64,000 bases of DNA. Source: Thermoanaerobacter uzonensis DSM 18761 (GTDB taxonomy: Bacteria; Bacillota; Thermoanaerobacteria; Thermoanaerobacterales; Thermoanaerobacteraceae). A program made the translations under genes and the position numbers. Position 1 is the first letter of the stretch, and the number at the start of each line of letters is the position of its first letter. Below the pieces are notes generated by a model. The model had not been told where the DNA came from. It did not search any database and saw nothing but the letters and a program-made list of their open reading frames with translations. Of this stretch, positions 18,461 to 27,966 are shown one piece after another. The stretch lies in assembly GCF_900129115.1 (NCBI RefSeq), contig NZ_FQUR01000008.1:186001-250000 (forward strand). The letters are read 5' to 3'.

Positions 18461-19042
18461 TTATTTTGAAGATATTACCTTTACTTTATAGGCAGGAATC
18501 CCTAAAGCAGTTTGAACTGCCGAAGAAAGTTCGTATCTTAATCTTGGATCTTTTGCTCCATCAGCAACCACAATCACTCCCCTTATTTCTGGCATTATTC
18601 TTTTTAATACAATAGGAGTATTTTGGCCAGAGGTATCTTGAGAAGTTACTACTTTGTTGTTTGATTCTGTTTGAATGGTTTCTCTTATTCCTCCATTACT
18701 ATCTTTTTCATTTGTAGTAGTACTGGATTCTACCACATCCATTGCTGCTACTACCTCTTCATCTGAATTTAGTGTTATGAGGACTTCAACATTTCCCACA
18801 CCTTCAATTCTTGACAATATATTTTTTAAATCTTTTTCTAATTTTTGAGCATAATCTTCAGTATTACTTTCTTTTTGAGCTAAAACCAATTCCTTATTTT
18901 CGTTGTTATTTGAAGGGCGAGGTCTTGAAAGAGTACTCGCACCTATTAACAAAATTAAACCTATTAAAAAGATAACAGTCAAATTCTCAACCAACTTTTT
19001 ATTATCTTTTAAAAATTTATCTTTAAGTTTATTAAAATCCAC
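18461..19042 (-). CDS. spoIIIAG: SpoIIIAG, stage III sporulation protein
   Basis: 193 residues. One transmembrane helix (about 20-38) then an extracytoplasmic domain with LSRIEGVGNVEVLITLNS and a C-terminal PEIRGVIVVADGAKDPRLRY, the family signature for the ring-forming domain. It oligomerises into a large ring in the feeding-tube complex. GTG start, with AAGGAGGT 6 bases upstream. Made in the mother cell with the other spoIIIA genes. Confidence 0.95.
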   Translation of the reverse strand: MDFNKLKDKFLKDNKKLVENLTVIFLIGLILLIGASTLSRPRPSNNNENKELVLAQKESNTEDYAQKLEKDLKNILSRIEGVGNVEVLITLNSDEEVVAAMDVVESSTTTNEKDSNGGIRETIQTESNNKVVTSQDTSGQNTPIVLKRIMPEIRGVIVVADGAKDPRLRYELSSAVQTALGIPAYKVKVISSK

Positions 19043-19061
19043 TCAAGTACCTCCTTTCAAT

Positions 19062-19628
19062 TTATTCCTCATTTATAGATATATTCTTTAGTGGTACATT
19101 ATAGAATGCACTTATTGTTTTTTTAATTTCTTCATAGTTAAATTTTTTATCTTCTATCGGTTTTGCTATTTTCCCTGAACCTTGAGAAACCCTTCTCGCA
19201 TTTCTAAAAGATAAGGTTATTTCTTTAATTTTTCCAAACTCTTTGTCGTTTATGTTTTCTATAAAAGAAACATCTACTTCCACTCCCTCAATTTCATACA
19301 GATTTAAAAGCTTTTCTTTAATCTGTTCAATCAGCCTTTTCTTGTATTCTGCCACAATTAGGTTATTCCTCTGTTTTTCCGCTTCTTTTGAGATTTGCTC
19401 AATATTTACGTTTTTTAAAAAATAATCATTTTTAAATACGTAGGCTTCTATATTTGCTCCTCCTTTTAAAAAATTTATCAAGGGATTTAAGATAGTAATC
19501 ATAATTACAAACCCTATCGCAACTTTAGCATATTTTTTTAAACTAGAGGAAGGAACTAAAAGTTCTAAAACTATCGAAAGAATTGCAATATAAATTATCT
19601 GTGCTATCCAATCTTTTAAAAACTCCAT
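19062..19628 (-). CDS. spoIIIAF: SpoIIIAF, stage III sporulation protein
   Basis: 188 residues with two N-terminal membrane helices (about 8-25 and 34-50) and a C-terminal soluble ring-type domain (about 85-188). Position between spoIIIAE and spoIIIAG, size and topology all fit SpoIIIAF. Sequence is weakly conserved in this family, so the call leans on context. Confidence 0.92.
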   Translation of the reverse strand: MEFLKDWIAQIIYIAILSIVLELLVPSSSLKKYAKVAIGFVIMITILNPLINFLKGGANIEAYVFKNDYFLKNVNIEQISKEAEKQRNNLIVAEYKKRLIEQIKEKLLNLYEIEGVEVDVSFIENINDKEFGKIKEITLSFRNARRVSQGSGKIAKPIEDKKFNYEEIKKTISAFYNVPLKNISINEE

Positions 19629-19636
19629 TGTTTCAC

Positions 19637-20794
19637 CTACCTCAGCATAGTAGTAATATTAGCAGTCCCTATAATAGCTGTTATTGTAAAAAACATCATC
19701 ACAGTGACAGAAGCCAATACCCCAAAAATATAAGTTAAAGAAGTTGCCACCTCTGAAAGGCAATTTACTATCCTTTTGTCTGAGATTGGCTCAATCACTG
19801 CTGCTGCAAAGCGATAAATGATGATAAGAGAAAAAAGCTTTATTAAAGGCACTGCAGAAATTATCACTATCGTTATAAGCCCATAAGTGCCTACTGCTCC
19901 TTTTATCAATAATGATGCCCCTATAATTGCATCGACACTATCAGACAAAAGCCCTCCTACCACTGGCAAAAAAGCACCTACTGTATATTTCGCTGTTCTC
20001 GATATTACTCCATCTGCCATTGAAGAAGATAAACCTTGTATAGTTATTACTCCTAAAAAAATACTCAATAAAATTGAAATAGAAGCTGTAGACAAAGTCT
20101 TAAAAAAATCCCCCATTTTATTCAAGCTAAATTTTTCAGAAATATTTCCTACAATTTTTACAGCTGTCATGAGCAAAATAACAGGCAATATAAAATCCCT
20201 CATCAGATGAGCTATAAACTCAACTGTCACAATGACAACAGGGTGAAAAAATGCTGCAGAGGTAAAAGCACCTACTGAGACAAGTAAAGTTATAAGTACC
20301 GGTAGCATTGATTGCATAAAGTCCACCATGTTGTCAATTGCTTCTTTGCCAATTCCTAAAGCTTCTGTGAAGCTTTTAACCCCTATTAAAATAAAAACTA
20401 TATAAACCGCTAAAAAAGCAATCTCACTTATATTTTCATTTTCAAAGGAACCGTGTAAATTCATTAATATACCGCCAATTACAGCCAAAATTAAAAGTTG
20501 TGTTAAAAGTCTTACAGAGGAATATAATTCTTTGAAAAACAATTTTAATAAATTTTCAAAGAGTTCCTTTATATTAAAAGGTTGTTTTCCTGATATCACA
20601 TCTCGTATATAAGTTTTTATATCAACATAGGGAAATATATTGCCATTTTTTTGATTAGCTTCTTTTACAAAGCGGTCAATCTGATAAGTGTCAATACCTT
20701 TCAATTGGCTTTCTATATCTTGTTGTCCCGTATCCGCTCTGGCAGTTGTTAATAAAATCATAATCATTAAAATCACAAAAAGTACCTTTTTCAA
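19637..20794 (-). CDS. spoIIIAE: SpoIIIAE, polytopic sporulation channel protein
   Basis: About 385 residues. A signal-like N-terminus (KKVLFVILMIMILLTTARA) is followed by an external segment and about seven to eight membrane helices with MADGVISRTAKYTVGAFLPVVGG. I prefer the TTG at 20794, because GAGGTG lies 7 bases upstream; the alternative GTG at 20809 overlaps the spoIIIAD stop and has no ribosome site. Permease-like core of the mother cell-forespore channel. Confidence 0.95.
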   Translation of the reverse strand: MKKVLFVILMIMILLTTARADTGQQDIESQLKGIDTYQIDRFVKEANQKNGNIFPYVDIKTYIRDVISGKQPFNIKELFENLLKLFFKELYSSVRLLTQLLILAVIGGILMNLHGSFENENISEIAFLAVYIVFILIGVKSFTEALGIGKEAIDNMVDFMQSMLPVLITLLVSVGAFTSAAFFHPVVIVTVEFIAHLMRDFILPVILLMTAVKIVGNISEKFSLNKMGDFFKTLSTASISILLSIFLGVITIQGLSSSMADGVISRTAKYTVGAFLPVVGGLLSDSVDAIIGASLLIKGAVGTYGLITIVIISAVPLIKLFSLIIIYRFAAAVIEPISDKRIVNCLSEVATSLTYIFGVLASVTVMMFFTITAIIGTANITTMLR

Positions 20795-20805
20795 TCTTTT
20801 ACACC

Positions 20806-21192
20806 TCACGGCATTATTGAAAGAATTGTTTCCATCAATGCAACAATTATAGGTATTGATAAAAAAATTATGATTATCTTTCCTGCTATCTCTATTTTAG
20901 AAGCCAAATTTTTTTCATTTGCGTCAAGACACAGTTGAACTCCAAATTCTGTTATGTAAGCTATACCAATGATTTTTAAAGTTGTCATAAAATAAATATT
21001 GTCAAGTCTACTTTTTCTAGCAAGAGTATTCAATACTTCTACAATTGCGCTGAGTTTTGGAAGAATCATCATAAAGATGATGACTCCGGCTACCAAACTT
21101 AAAATTATTGCCATTTCAGGATTTGTTTCTCTTAGAACTGTCAAAATAACCAAAACCACTATTCCTAAAATAACAATTTGAAATATTTCCAT
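20806..21192 (-). CDS. spoIIIAD: SpoIIIAD, membrane protein of the spoIIIA complex
   Basis: 128 residues with four membrane helices and the family segment LKIIGIAYITEFGVQLCLDANEKNLASKIE split around the third helix. Size and position between AC and AE are canonical. It resembles SpoIIIAC at its N-terminus. Confidence 0.95.
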   Translation of the reverse strand: MEIFQIVILGIVVLVILTVLRETNPEMAIILSLVAGVIIFMMILPKLSAIVEVLNTLARKSRLDNIYFMTTLKIIGIAYITEFGVQLCLDANEKNLASKIEIAGKIIIIFLSIPIIVALMETILSIMP

Positions 21193-21200
21193 TCTATCAC

Positions 21201-21398
21201 CTAATAAAGTTGAAATATTGTTTTTACTGCATTAAACAAATTGTTTATCATATTTATCACCATCATTAAAACCACTACTATTCCTGCCAGTGTCACCATC
21301 ATTGCTTGCTCTTCTCGCCCTGAACGGATTAATACTTGATTTAATACTGTTACCAGAATGCCAATTGCCGCAATTTTAAAAATTATATCTATGTTCAT
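21201..21398 (-). CDS. spoIIIAC: SpoIIIAC, small membrane protein of the spoIIIA complex
   Basis: 65 residues, two membrane helices (about 5-22 and 32-52), with the family segment IGILVTVLNQVLIRSGREEQA. Canonical size. AGAGGAGG precedes the ATG. Lies between AB and AD. Confidence 0.95.
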   Translation of the reverse strand: MNIDIIFKIAAIGILVTVLNQVLIRSGREEQAMMVTLAGIVVVLMMVINMINNLFNAVKTIFQLY

Positions 21399-21410
21399 TA
21401 TAATCCTCCT

Positions 21411-21923
21411 CTATAAAAACAATATGATTATCGCCAGTCCTGCTAAAACTCCAATATTTTTGTACAGCTTTTCGTTCTTTTTACTCTCTTCTTCTGCATT
21501 ACTAAGTTGTCTTTTTAAAAGCTCAATGGCTAAATCAAAATTTTTTTCTTGATTGTATATGTCAGAATTGCCAAGTCCATACCCAAAAGACCTCAAAATT
21601 TCTACATCTTCTTTTTTAAGATAGTCATTGTTCCACTCATTTAAAGCTATCTCCCAAGCTTCTCCTGCAGTATAACCCTCATTTTGCGATAATATCATTC
21701 CTGTCTTAGAAAAGATAAATTTTACAGTTTTATCTGAGGAGCGAGAAATTGTCATGAGTATTTCTCCTAAAGGATCTTTTGAATATGTGATTTCTATTTT
21801 AAAAAGATTTAATGAAGATATCATGCTTTTAAGTATCCAATGCCTCATTTTATATTTCAAAGCAAACAAATACCCCAAACTACTGGTAGAAAAAATAACT
21901 AAAACTATTCCAAGTAATTTCAT
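21411..21923 (-). CDS. spoIIIAB: SpoIIIAB, stage III sporulation protein
   Basis: 170 residues. N-terminal membrane helix, a soluble helical middle (GF/SpF-like) and a C-terminal membrane helix (GVLAGLAIIILFL). The LFKIEITYSKDPLGEIL segment is typical. Its start overlaps the end of spoIIIAA by 4 bases, so translation is coupled. Confidence 0.94.
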   Translation of the reverse strand: MKLLGIVLVIFSTSSLGYLFALKYKMRHWILKSMISSLNLFKIEITYSKDPLGEILMTISRSSDKTVKFIFSKTGMILSQNEGYTAGEAWEIALNEWNNDYLKKEDVEILRSFGYGLGNSDIYNQEKNFDLAIELLKRQLSNAEEESKKNEKLYKNIGVLAGLAIIILFL

Positions 21924-22918
21924 TTTTCAGTCCTTCCTCTCCTATAGGGCCCTTTAAACAAAGTATTAAAATTATCATCTAATATTTTTTCTACTGTACC
22001 TGCCCCTAAACGATTGCTTAAAATTACATAACGTTCAAAATATCTTAAAGAAATAACGTCTTTTAAAACAGGTTTTTTCATAAGGTCTTCAATGTCATTT
22101 GCATGAACTGTAGTTATAATCTTAACACCAGTATTCAGCACTTCATGAATCGCTTCTATATCCTCTTTTTTACCTATCTCATCTGTCACTACTACTTCTG
22201 GAGACATAGACCTTATAAGCATTATCATGCCATAAGCCTTAGGGCATCCATCTAACACATCAGTCCTAATTCCCACATCCATTTGAGGTATACCATTGTA
22301 ACAGCCGGCAATTTCTGACCTCTCATCTACTATGCCTACTTTTTTACCTTTAAATCCCAAAAAATCTATTCCATTACTTATCCATCTTGTAATGTCTCTT
22401 AAGAGAGTTGTTTTGCCACATTGAGGAGGTGAGATTATTAAAATGTTATATATGTCTTTAGAAGGAGTAGTTAAATATTTTAATATTCCCTCTGCCACTC
22501 CTATTATCTCTTTTGATATTCGATAATTGTATCCAGAAATATTCTTTAAAGTCTTTATATAACCATTTTCTAATACACATTTTCCAACTATACCTACTCT
22601 GTAACCACCTTTTAAAGTAATATATCCATTTCTTATTTCTTCTTCAAAAGCATAAAGAGAAGATTTAGATATTAATTGAAAGGCTTTTTCACAATCTTCA
22701 GAAGTAACAATATAGGCCAAAGAAGGTGAAAGAGAAATATTCCCTTCTTTTGACACAAACTTTTCTTCATTTTTTAAATAAACTGTGAGAGGTCTATTTA
22801 CTCTAAGGCGTATTTCTTCTACTTCTTGTAACAGGTCATCAGGAATTTTTATAATTACCTCTCTTACTGACGGAGGAAGAGCATAAAGTACTTCCTCAAA
22901 ATTTTTTCTTGTGTTCAT
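21920..22918 (-). CDS. spoIIIAA: SpoIIIAA, ATPase of the spoIIIA complex
   Basis: 332 residues. An N-terminal domain with EEIRLRVNRPL is followed by a secretion-type ATPase domain: Walker A SPPQCGKTTLLRD at about 163-175, VDERSEIAG, and VVTDEIGK as Walker B. It is thought to power the mother cell-to-forespore channel. First gene of the operon. A SigE promoter is expected upstream but I could not place one with confidence. Confidence 0.97.
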   Translation of the reverse strand: MNTRKNFEEVLYALPPSVREVIIKIPDDLLQEVEEIRLRVNRPLTVYLKNEEKFVSKEGNISLSPSLAYIVTSEDCEKAFQLISKSSLYAFEEEIRNGYITLKGGYRVGIVGKCVLENGYIKTLKNISGYNYRISKEIIGVAEGILKYLTTPSKDIYNILIISPPQCGKTTLLRDITRWISNGIDFLGFKGKKVGIVDERSEIAGCYNGIPQMDVGIRTDVLDGCPKAYGMIMLIRSMSPEVVVTDEIGKKEDIEAIHEVLNTGVKIITTVHANDIEDLMKKPVLKDVISLRYFERYVILSNRLGAGTVEKILDDNFNTLFKGPYRRGRTEK

Positions 22919-22972
22919 ATACCTGTCCCTCCCCTTGTAAAATTATATTTATAAGGCTAAATATTTATGAAT

Positions 22973-23002
22973 AAAAAAATGCCCACTAACTTCTAGTTGG
23001 GC
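22973..23002 (-). terminator. Terminator after the YibE/F gene
   Basis: GCCC and ACT arms pair with AGT and GGGC around a 7-base loop with one bulge, followed by a run of seven T on the minus strand. It separates the YibE/F gene from the spoIIIA operon. Confidence 0.75.
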
Positions 23003-23081
23003 CATTTACTTTTTATGTATTTTTAATTACCATTAATAAGTTTTAAAAGTACCTGAAAATAAGCTTTTTGGGTTACTTTAC

Positions 23082-24167
23082 TCAATTAGACTTATCTTTT
23101 TTTATTAAAATACTTGCTACTAATGCAGTTAAAGGCACCGAAATAATAAGCCCACTACTTTCTGCTAAAGAACGAATAATTTCATTAGCTACTATGTCCA
23201 AATTAATTATCTCATTTAGAGAACTTTGATACATTACAAATAAGAAAAACAAGGCTATTGCACTTCCTGCATATGCCAGAATTAATGTGTTTACCATTGT
23301 GCCTATTATATCTCTTCCAATATTCATACCTGCTGAAAATAATTCCTTTACCGTTAAGTTTTTATTGACTTGACTAAGCTCATCTACTGCAGAAGCTATA
23401 GAAATACTTACATCCATAATTGCACCTAAAGCTCCCAAAACGATTCCTGGAAATAACAAATTTTTAAAGTCAATTTGCTGTGGTATATTCATCATCAATT
23501 CTGCTATCTCATCACTACTAAAACCAGTTAATCCCATCTTATTTTCTATAAAATAAGCTATAAAACCTGCTAATAATACTCCTCCAATTGTTCCTATAAC
23601 AGCAGAAATACTTTTATTATTAATTCCTGCTATAGTAAACATAGAAAAAAGAATAATTATTGTGGAAAGAACTATAGTCACAAATATAGCATTATATCCA
23701 AGCAAAATAGCAGGTAAAAGAATTTTTATAACTACAAATATAGTAAAAATTAATGTGAAAATTGCCTTTACTCCTTTTGCTCTACCTACTAAAATTAGTA
23801 ATATTAAGAAAAATACAGTTAAATATAAAATATAATTTTCACGAATATAATCTAGAATAAACACATCTATATGTCCGTTTTGCTCCCGTATATAAACAGA
23901 AACTTTATCCCCCTTCTTTAGAACTATATCATATGCGTAATTTCCTACCGTCTCGTTTTTTATTGTAAAGATTTTTCCTTTGTATTTACCACTTATTACT
24001 TTAAGAGTTACTATTTGATAAGTAGGAGAAACTCCTTCTAAAGGACCGGCTTTTAGTACAATTGCTGTATCTGTTTCTTGCATTGCATGAACAGTTATAG
24101 GAAAGAATAATAATACCAATAAAATAAATAAAAAATTTTTGTACAAGAATCGATTTAAATAAGTCAT
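23082..24167 (-). CDS. YibE/F family membrane protein
   Basis: 361 residues. Signal-like N-terminal helix, a small external domain (about 35-115) with VISGKYKGKIFTIKN, then about seven membrane helices with IGGVLLAGFIAYF and FPGIVLGALGAIMDVSISI, the YibE/F core. A family of unproven transport function. It stands alone between a 270-base leader and its own terminator, so it is probably a single-gene unit. The ATG follows GAGG with 9 bases between. Confidence 0.85.
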   Translation of the reverse strand: MTYLNRFLYKNFLFILLVLLFFPITVHAMQETDTAIVLKAGPLEGVSPTYQIVTLKVISGKYKGKIFTIKNETVGNYAYDIVLKKGDKVSVYIREQNGHIDVFILDYIRENYILYLTVFFLILLILVGRAKGVKAIFTLIFTIFVVIKILLPAILLGYNAIFVTIVLSTIIILFSMFTIAGINNKSISAVIGTIGGVLLAGFIAYFIENKMGLTGFSSDEIAELMMNIPQQIDFKNLLFPGIVLGALGAIMDVSISIASAVDELSQVNKNLTVKELFSAGMNIGRDIIGTMVNTLILAYAGSAIALFFLFVMYQSSLNEIINLDIVANEIIRSLAESSGLIISVPLTALVASILIKKDKSN

Positions 24168-24439
24168 TTAACGATACCTCACTATAAATCAGCTCTTAAG
24201 ACCGCCTATTTTAACCAGTCTATCGGATTAACCGGTTTGCTCATGTTTTCCAACTTATCACACAAATTTACCATAAAGATATCACATAATTATCACAAAT
24301 ATATTACGAATCCACTTGTTTTCAAAGCCCTTACTAAAAAAGTCATTAAATCATTTTTGAAATTTTAATAGCATTCATAATAAATCACCAAATTTCAAAC
24401 ATATGTTCAATTTAAATATATATCCTTTATTGACATATG
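24168..24439 (-). promoter_or_regulatory. Structured leader upstream of the YibE/F gene, unidentified
   Basis: A 270-base gap. Near the gene (about 24200-24250) a 7-bp stem (AACCGGT with ACTGGTT) lies in a relatively GC-rich patch. Further up, TGTGATA occurs three times (about 24250-24300), and two palindromes share the core ACATATGT (24398-24410 and 24428-24447). It does not match a riboswitch class that I know. Confidence 0.35.
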
Positions 24440-24447
24440 TCAATAAC
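24428..24447. terminator. 20-bp perfect palindrome at the end of the HD-GYP gene
   Basis: TTATTGACAT followed by its exact complement, covering the HD-GYP stop codon. It could be a weak terminator without a T run, or an operator; a second related palindrome lies 20 bases downstream. Confidence 0.4.
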
Positions 24448-25045
24448 TATTTAGATACATCTTTCTCCATTTATCCCACAACATTTCATCTATTTCATCC
24501 ACTAATGCCGGATCAAACTGTGTACCTTTATTAGAAATAATTTCTTCTCTTATCTCTTGCCAATCCAGAGGGCTTCTATAAGGTCTCTTGGAAGCCATGG
24601 CATCTATACTGTCACATATAGCTATTATTCTTGCTCCCAAAGGTATAGTTAAACCTTTTAATCCATCAGGATATCCCTTACCATCCCAGCGTTCATGATG
24701 ATAAAGAACTATTTTAGCAATTTCTCTAAGTCTACTGGATCTGCTAAGAATATTATAACCTATTATAGGATGAGTTTTTATAATCTCAAATTCATGATTC
24801 AATAACTTACCTTTTTTATTTAATATTTGATCTGAAATGCCAATCTTACCTATGTCATGCAAGTGAGCAGCAATATGGATTTTTTCAAGTTCTTTACCTC
24901 TAAGTCCTATTTTTTGTGCTAAATCTTCTGTCATATCAGCAACTCTTGTAGAATGCCCTTTTGTGTAGACATCTCTTGCTTCTAATGCTGCTATCAAACA
25001 TTCAACAATATCATGATAAAATTTATTTGTTTTTCCAAACATCAT
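24440..25045 (-). CDS. HD-GYP domain c-di-GMP phosphodiesterase
   Basis: About 201 residues consisting almost entirely of an HD-GYP domain: GHSTRVADMTE, HLHDIGKIG with the HD pair, THPIIGYNIL, LYHHERWDGKGYPDGLKG with the GYP triad, and CDSIDAMAS. Such enzymes open c-di-GMP to pGpG or GMP. No sensor domain is attached. The ATG pair at 25045/25042 is chosen because GGAGG lies 4-7 bases upstream; a longer frame would overlap the feo terminator. Relevant because c-di-GMP appears to control the pilus operon in this same window. Confidence 0.9.
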   Translation of the reverse strand: MMFGKTNKFYHDIVECLIAALEARDVYTKGHSTRVADMTEDLAQKIGLRGKELEKIHIAAHLHDIGKIGISDQILNKKGKLLNHEFEIIKTHPIIGYNILSRSSRLREIAKIVLYHHERWDGKGYPDGLKGLTIPLGARIIAICDSIDAMASKRPYRSPLDWQEIREEIISNKGTQFDPALVDEIDEMLWDKWRKMYLNSY

Positions 25046-25065
25046 TTTTCCTCCTTGGTTAAATT

Positions 25066-25105
25066 CTAAAAGAAGCAATCCCCTCACAAATTGGGATTGC
25101 TTCTT
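25066..25105 (-). terminator. Terminator of the feo operon
   Basis: A 13-bp stem (AAGAAGCAATCCC with GGGATTGCTTCTT) followed by TTTT on the minus strand. The first arm overlaps the last codons of the Cys-rich protein, whose stop codon lies in the loop. Confidence 0.9.
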
Positions 25106-25266
25106 GAGAGTGTATACTCCATATTTTTTACAGGACAGTTGCTGCAAGAATTCTTGCAATTAGAACAATGTGTACATAACTTCAAGCTGAGTTGTTTTTT
25201 TAACTCTTTATAGATTACAAAGCCAGATAAAACACCAATTAAACTTAAAACAGTTATTTCTAACAT
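25084..25266 (-). CDS. FeoB-associated Cys-rich membrane protein
   Basis: 60 residues. One N-terminal membrane helix (about 3-20) and a cytoplasmic cysteine cluster CTHCSNCKNSCSNCP near 33-47. This matches the small Cys-rich proteins that follow feoB in many anaerobes and may help to handle ferrous iron or electrons for FeoB. It is 20 bases downstream of feoB and ends the operon. Confidence 0.88.
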   Translation of the reverse strand: MLEITVLSLIGVLSGFVIYKELKKQLSLKLCTHCSNCKNSCSNCPVKNMEYTLSRSNPNL

Positions 25267-25286
25267 ACAAATCTATCCTTTCAAAA

Positions 25287-27332
25287 TCAATTAAACCCTA
25301 AAAGTTTTCCTCCTTGATACACAATCACAGCCATAAGCCATCCCAACACAAGAGTATATCCAACTGCAAAAAATGTCCATTTCCACGAATTTGTTTCTCT
25401 TTTAATAGCTCCAATTGTTGCAACACAAGGAATATAAATCAAGGTCATTACCATAAAGGCATACGCAGAAAGTGGAGTAAAGTTTTGGCGGATTGCCTCT
25501 GTTAGTGCAGCACCTTCAGCTCCATATACAACTCCAAAAGTTCCAACAACTACTTCTTTTGCCAAAATGCCAAATATAAGGGCTGCTGCCGCTTCCCACT
25601 TTCCAAAACCAGCTGGCTTTAAAATTGGTGCAATCAAAGACCCTATTTGGCCTATTAAGCTGTTTTCACTGGCATATTCCACTCCAATAGGTAAATTCGA
25701 AAGTACCCATATAAATATTACAACACTCACAATTATCGTACCTGCTTTTTTAACAAACTCACTTCCTCTTTCCCACATGTGGATAAACAGCCCTTTTAAA
25801 GTAGGAATTCTGTAAGGAGGCAACTCCATAACAAAAGGGGAAATTTTCCCTTTAAAAAGGTATTTTTTTAACAATTTTGCTACTATTATTGCAAGAACAA
25901 TTCCCAATAAATATATTGAAAAGACTACCAATCCTTGATTTGCATGGAAAAACGCCCCAGCAAATAACACATAAACAGGAAGCCTAGCAGTACAGGACAT
26001 TAACGGATTTATCAAAATAGTTGTAAGCCTATCTTCTTTGTTTTCTAATGTCCTTGTAGCCATTATACCTGGCACATTACACCCAAAACCTATAATCATA
26101 GGAATAAAAGACTTTCCATGTAAACCAAGTGCATTCATTAACCTGTCCATCACATAAGCTGCACGAGCCATATATCCACTGTCTTCTAAAATAGATATGG
26201 CAAAAAACAATAGAAATATTGGAGGTATAAATACAAGAACTGAACCTATACCGCCTATAAGCCCGTCAGTTATAAAAGAAGCAACCATCTCTGGTGTTCC
26301 AATATTTGCTAACTCAGTATTTATAACTTTCCCCAACCACTCAAAAAATATCTCTATCCAACCTACCAAAGGATTTCCAATGGCAAAAGTAAGCTGAAAA
26401 ACTCCCCACATTACCAGTAGAAAAATGGGTATCCCTAAATATCGATTTGTAACAATTTTATCAATTTTATCGGAAATGGTGTACCTGTCTTCTACTGTAT
26501 AGTGTTTTTTTACGCATTCTTTTATAATACCAGATATAAAACCGTATCTTTTGTCAGCTATAATAATTTCAGTATCTTCTCCCAATACCTCTTCTAAATA
26601 CTTGCTGCTCTCTTCTAATTGAAACAAAATATCTTTATAATTTTCCACCTCTTTTATGATGTTTTCATCTTTCTCTAATAGTTTTACAGCCAGCCAGCGT
26701 GCCAAAAATCTTTTTGTTAAATTTTCTTCTTTCTCAATCAATTTTTTTAACTTATCAATTTCTTCTTCTATCTCTTTCCCATAGTCAATCTTATAAACTT
26801 CTTTTCCTTTGCTTTCATAAACTTTTAAAACAGCCTGTAAAAGCTCTTTTGTCCCTACATTCTTTGTCGCAACAGTAGGCATAACGGGTACTTTTAAAAG
26901 TTTTGATAGTTTCTCTATATCTATTTGAATGCCTCTAGCTTTTGCCTCGTCATACATGTTTAACGCTATTATCACATTAGCATTCATTTCTAAAAGCTGC
27001 ATCGTCAAATATAAATTTCTCTCTAAATTAGTAGCATCAACTACATTTACCACCACATCTGGCCTATCGTAAATGATAAAATTGCGAGCTACAACCTCAT
27101 CTTCTGTATAAGCTCCTAAACTATAGATACCAGGAAGGTCTACAACATTGATATCTACACCTTCAAATTTTAATTTCCCTTCCTTCTTCTCTACTGTAAC
27201 CCCTGGCCAATTCCCTACATGTTGCCTTGAGCCAGTCAAATCGTTGAATAAAGTTGTCTTACCTGAATTAGGATTTCCAGCTAAAGCTATTACAATCTCC
27301 TTTCTTACCTGCGATGTAGACACCTCTCCCAT
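25287..27332 (-). CDS. feoB: FeoB ferrous iron transporter
   Basis: 681 residues. N-terminal GTPase domain with G1 GNPNSGKT at 19-26, G3 DLPG at 65-68 and G4 NMYD at 125-128, a helical GDI domain (about 170-260), then the membrane part with two Gate repeats, including [15 protein letters not shown] and [14 protein letters not shown]. It imports Fe2+. It follows two feoA genes and precedes the Cys-rich gene. A Fur box lies upstream of the operon, so expression should rise under iron shortage. Confidence 0.98.
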   Translation of the reverse strand: MGEVSTSQVRKEIVIALAGNPNSGKTTLFNDLTGSRQHVGNWPGVTVEKKEGKLKFEGVDINVVDLPGIYSLGAYTEDEVVARNFIIYDRPDVVVNVVDATNLERNLYLTMQLLEMNANVIIALNMYDEAKARGIQIDIEKLSKLLKVPVMPTVATKNVGTKELLQAVLKVYESKGKEVYKIDYGKEIEEEIDKLKKLIEKEENLTKRFLARWLAVKLLEKDENIIKEVENYKDILFQLEESSKYLEEVLGEDTEIIIADKRYGFISGIIKECVKKHYTVEDRYTISDKIDKIVTNRYLGIPIFLLVMWGVFQLTFAIGNPLVGWIEIFFEWLGKVINTELANIGTPEMVASFITDGLIGGIGSVLVFIPPIFLLFFAISILEDSGYMARAAYVMDRLMNALGLHGKSFIPMIIGFGCNVPGIMATRTLENKEDRLTTILINPLMSCTARLPVYVLFAGAFFHANQGLVVFSIYLLGIVLAIIVAKLLKKYLFKGKISPFVMELPPYRIPTLKGLFIHMWERGSEFVKKAGTIIVSVVIFIWVLSNLPIGVEYASENSLIGQIGSLIAPILKPAGFGKWEAAAALIFGILAKEVVVGTFGVVYGAEGAALTEAIRQNFTPLSAYAFMVMTLIYIPCVATIGAIKRETNSWKWTFFAVGYTLVLGWLMAVIVYQGGKLLGFN

Positions 27333-27361
27333 CCTTATCCTCCTTCTTTTTTATATTTCTT

Positions 27362-27604
27362 TTATATTTCTTCCACCATAATTTTTTGAGCCATTCCAAA
27401 GCCTAAAACCATTCTGCTTTCATCTAATGCTATAATAAGAGGCCCTATGTCTTTTTTTATTACTCGTATAACAGCTCCTCTACTTAGCCCCAGTTCCGTA
27501 AGCCTTCTTCTGATGCCTTCTCCTCCAACAACATTTACAATAACAGCATTCTTTCCTACTGGAAGCATGGCTAATGGCACTATTACTCCTTTTTTCCCTA
27601 TCAA
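27362..27604 (-). CDS. feoA: FeoA-domain protein, second copy
   Basis: 80 residues, an SH3-like FeoA domain with VGGEGIRRRLTELGLSRGAVIRVIKK and the closing GFGMAQKIMV. Assists FeoB. TTG start, with GAGGTGAT overlapping the end of the first feoA. It differs from the upstream FeoA in sequence, so this is an old duplication rather than a recent one. Confidence 0.93.
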   Translation of the reverse strand: MIGKKGVIVPLAMLPVGKNAVIVNVVGGEGIRRRLTELGLSRGAVIRVIKKDIGPLIIALDESRMVLGFGMAQKIMVEEI

Positions 27605-27605
27605 T

Positions 27606-27848
27606 CTACATCACCTCTACTTCTATCAAAGTTGCTTCACTCTTTCTAAGGCTTAAATGATAGCCCAACACGGTAACTTCTATTGGATCTCCTAAAGGTG
27701 CAACTCCTTCTATTCTCAATTCAGTTCCTAGAATGACTCCCATGTCTGTAAGCCTTCTCCTTAAATCTCCTTTAGCCACAATTTTAACAACTTTTGCTTT
27801 GGTGCCTATTGGCAACTTGTCTAATGTAGTCCTACTTTGAGGCTCCAC
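27606..27848 (-). CDS. feoA: FeoA-domain protein, first copy
   Basis: 80 residues with GDLRRRLTDMGVILGTELRIEGVAPLGDPIEV and GYHLSLRKSEA, the standard FeoA pattern. GTG start with AAAGGAGG 6 bases upstream. First gene of the feo operon, about 120 bases downstream of a Fur box. Confidence 0.94.
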   Translation of the reverse strand: MEPQSRTTLDKLPIGTKAKVVKIVAKGDLRRRLTDMGVILGTELRIEGVAPLGDPIEVTVLGYHLSLRKSEATLIEVEVM

Positions 27849-27966
27849 TTTTCTTCCTCCTTTCGTATGATTTATTTGTTTTAATTAATAAACTACTTGG
27901 ATCAGGATTTTTCCATAAACAATTATGTATTTTTGAAATAAATTGAAAATAAATTACAAATGATAT

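Noticed and set aside
24181-24260. Possible GEMM (c-di-GMP-I) riboswitch before YibE/F, suggested by GCAAACC
   Set aside because: The required tetraloop receptor pairing and the ACGCAAAGCC segment are missing.
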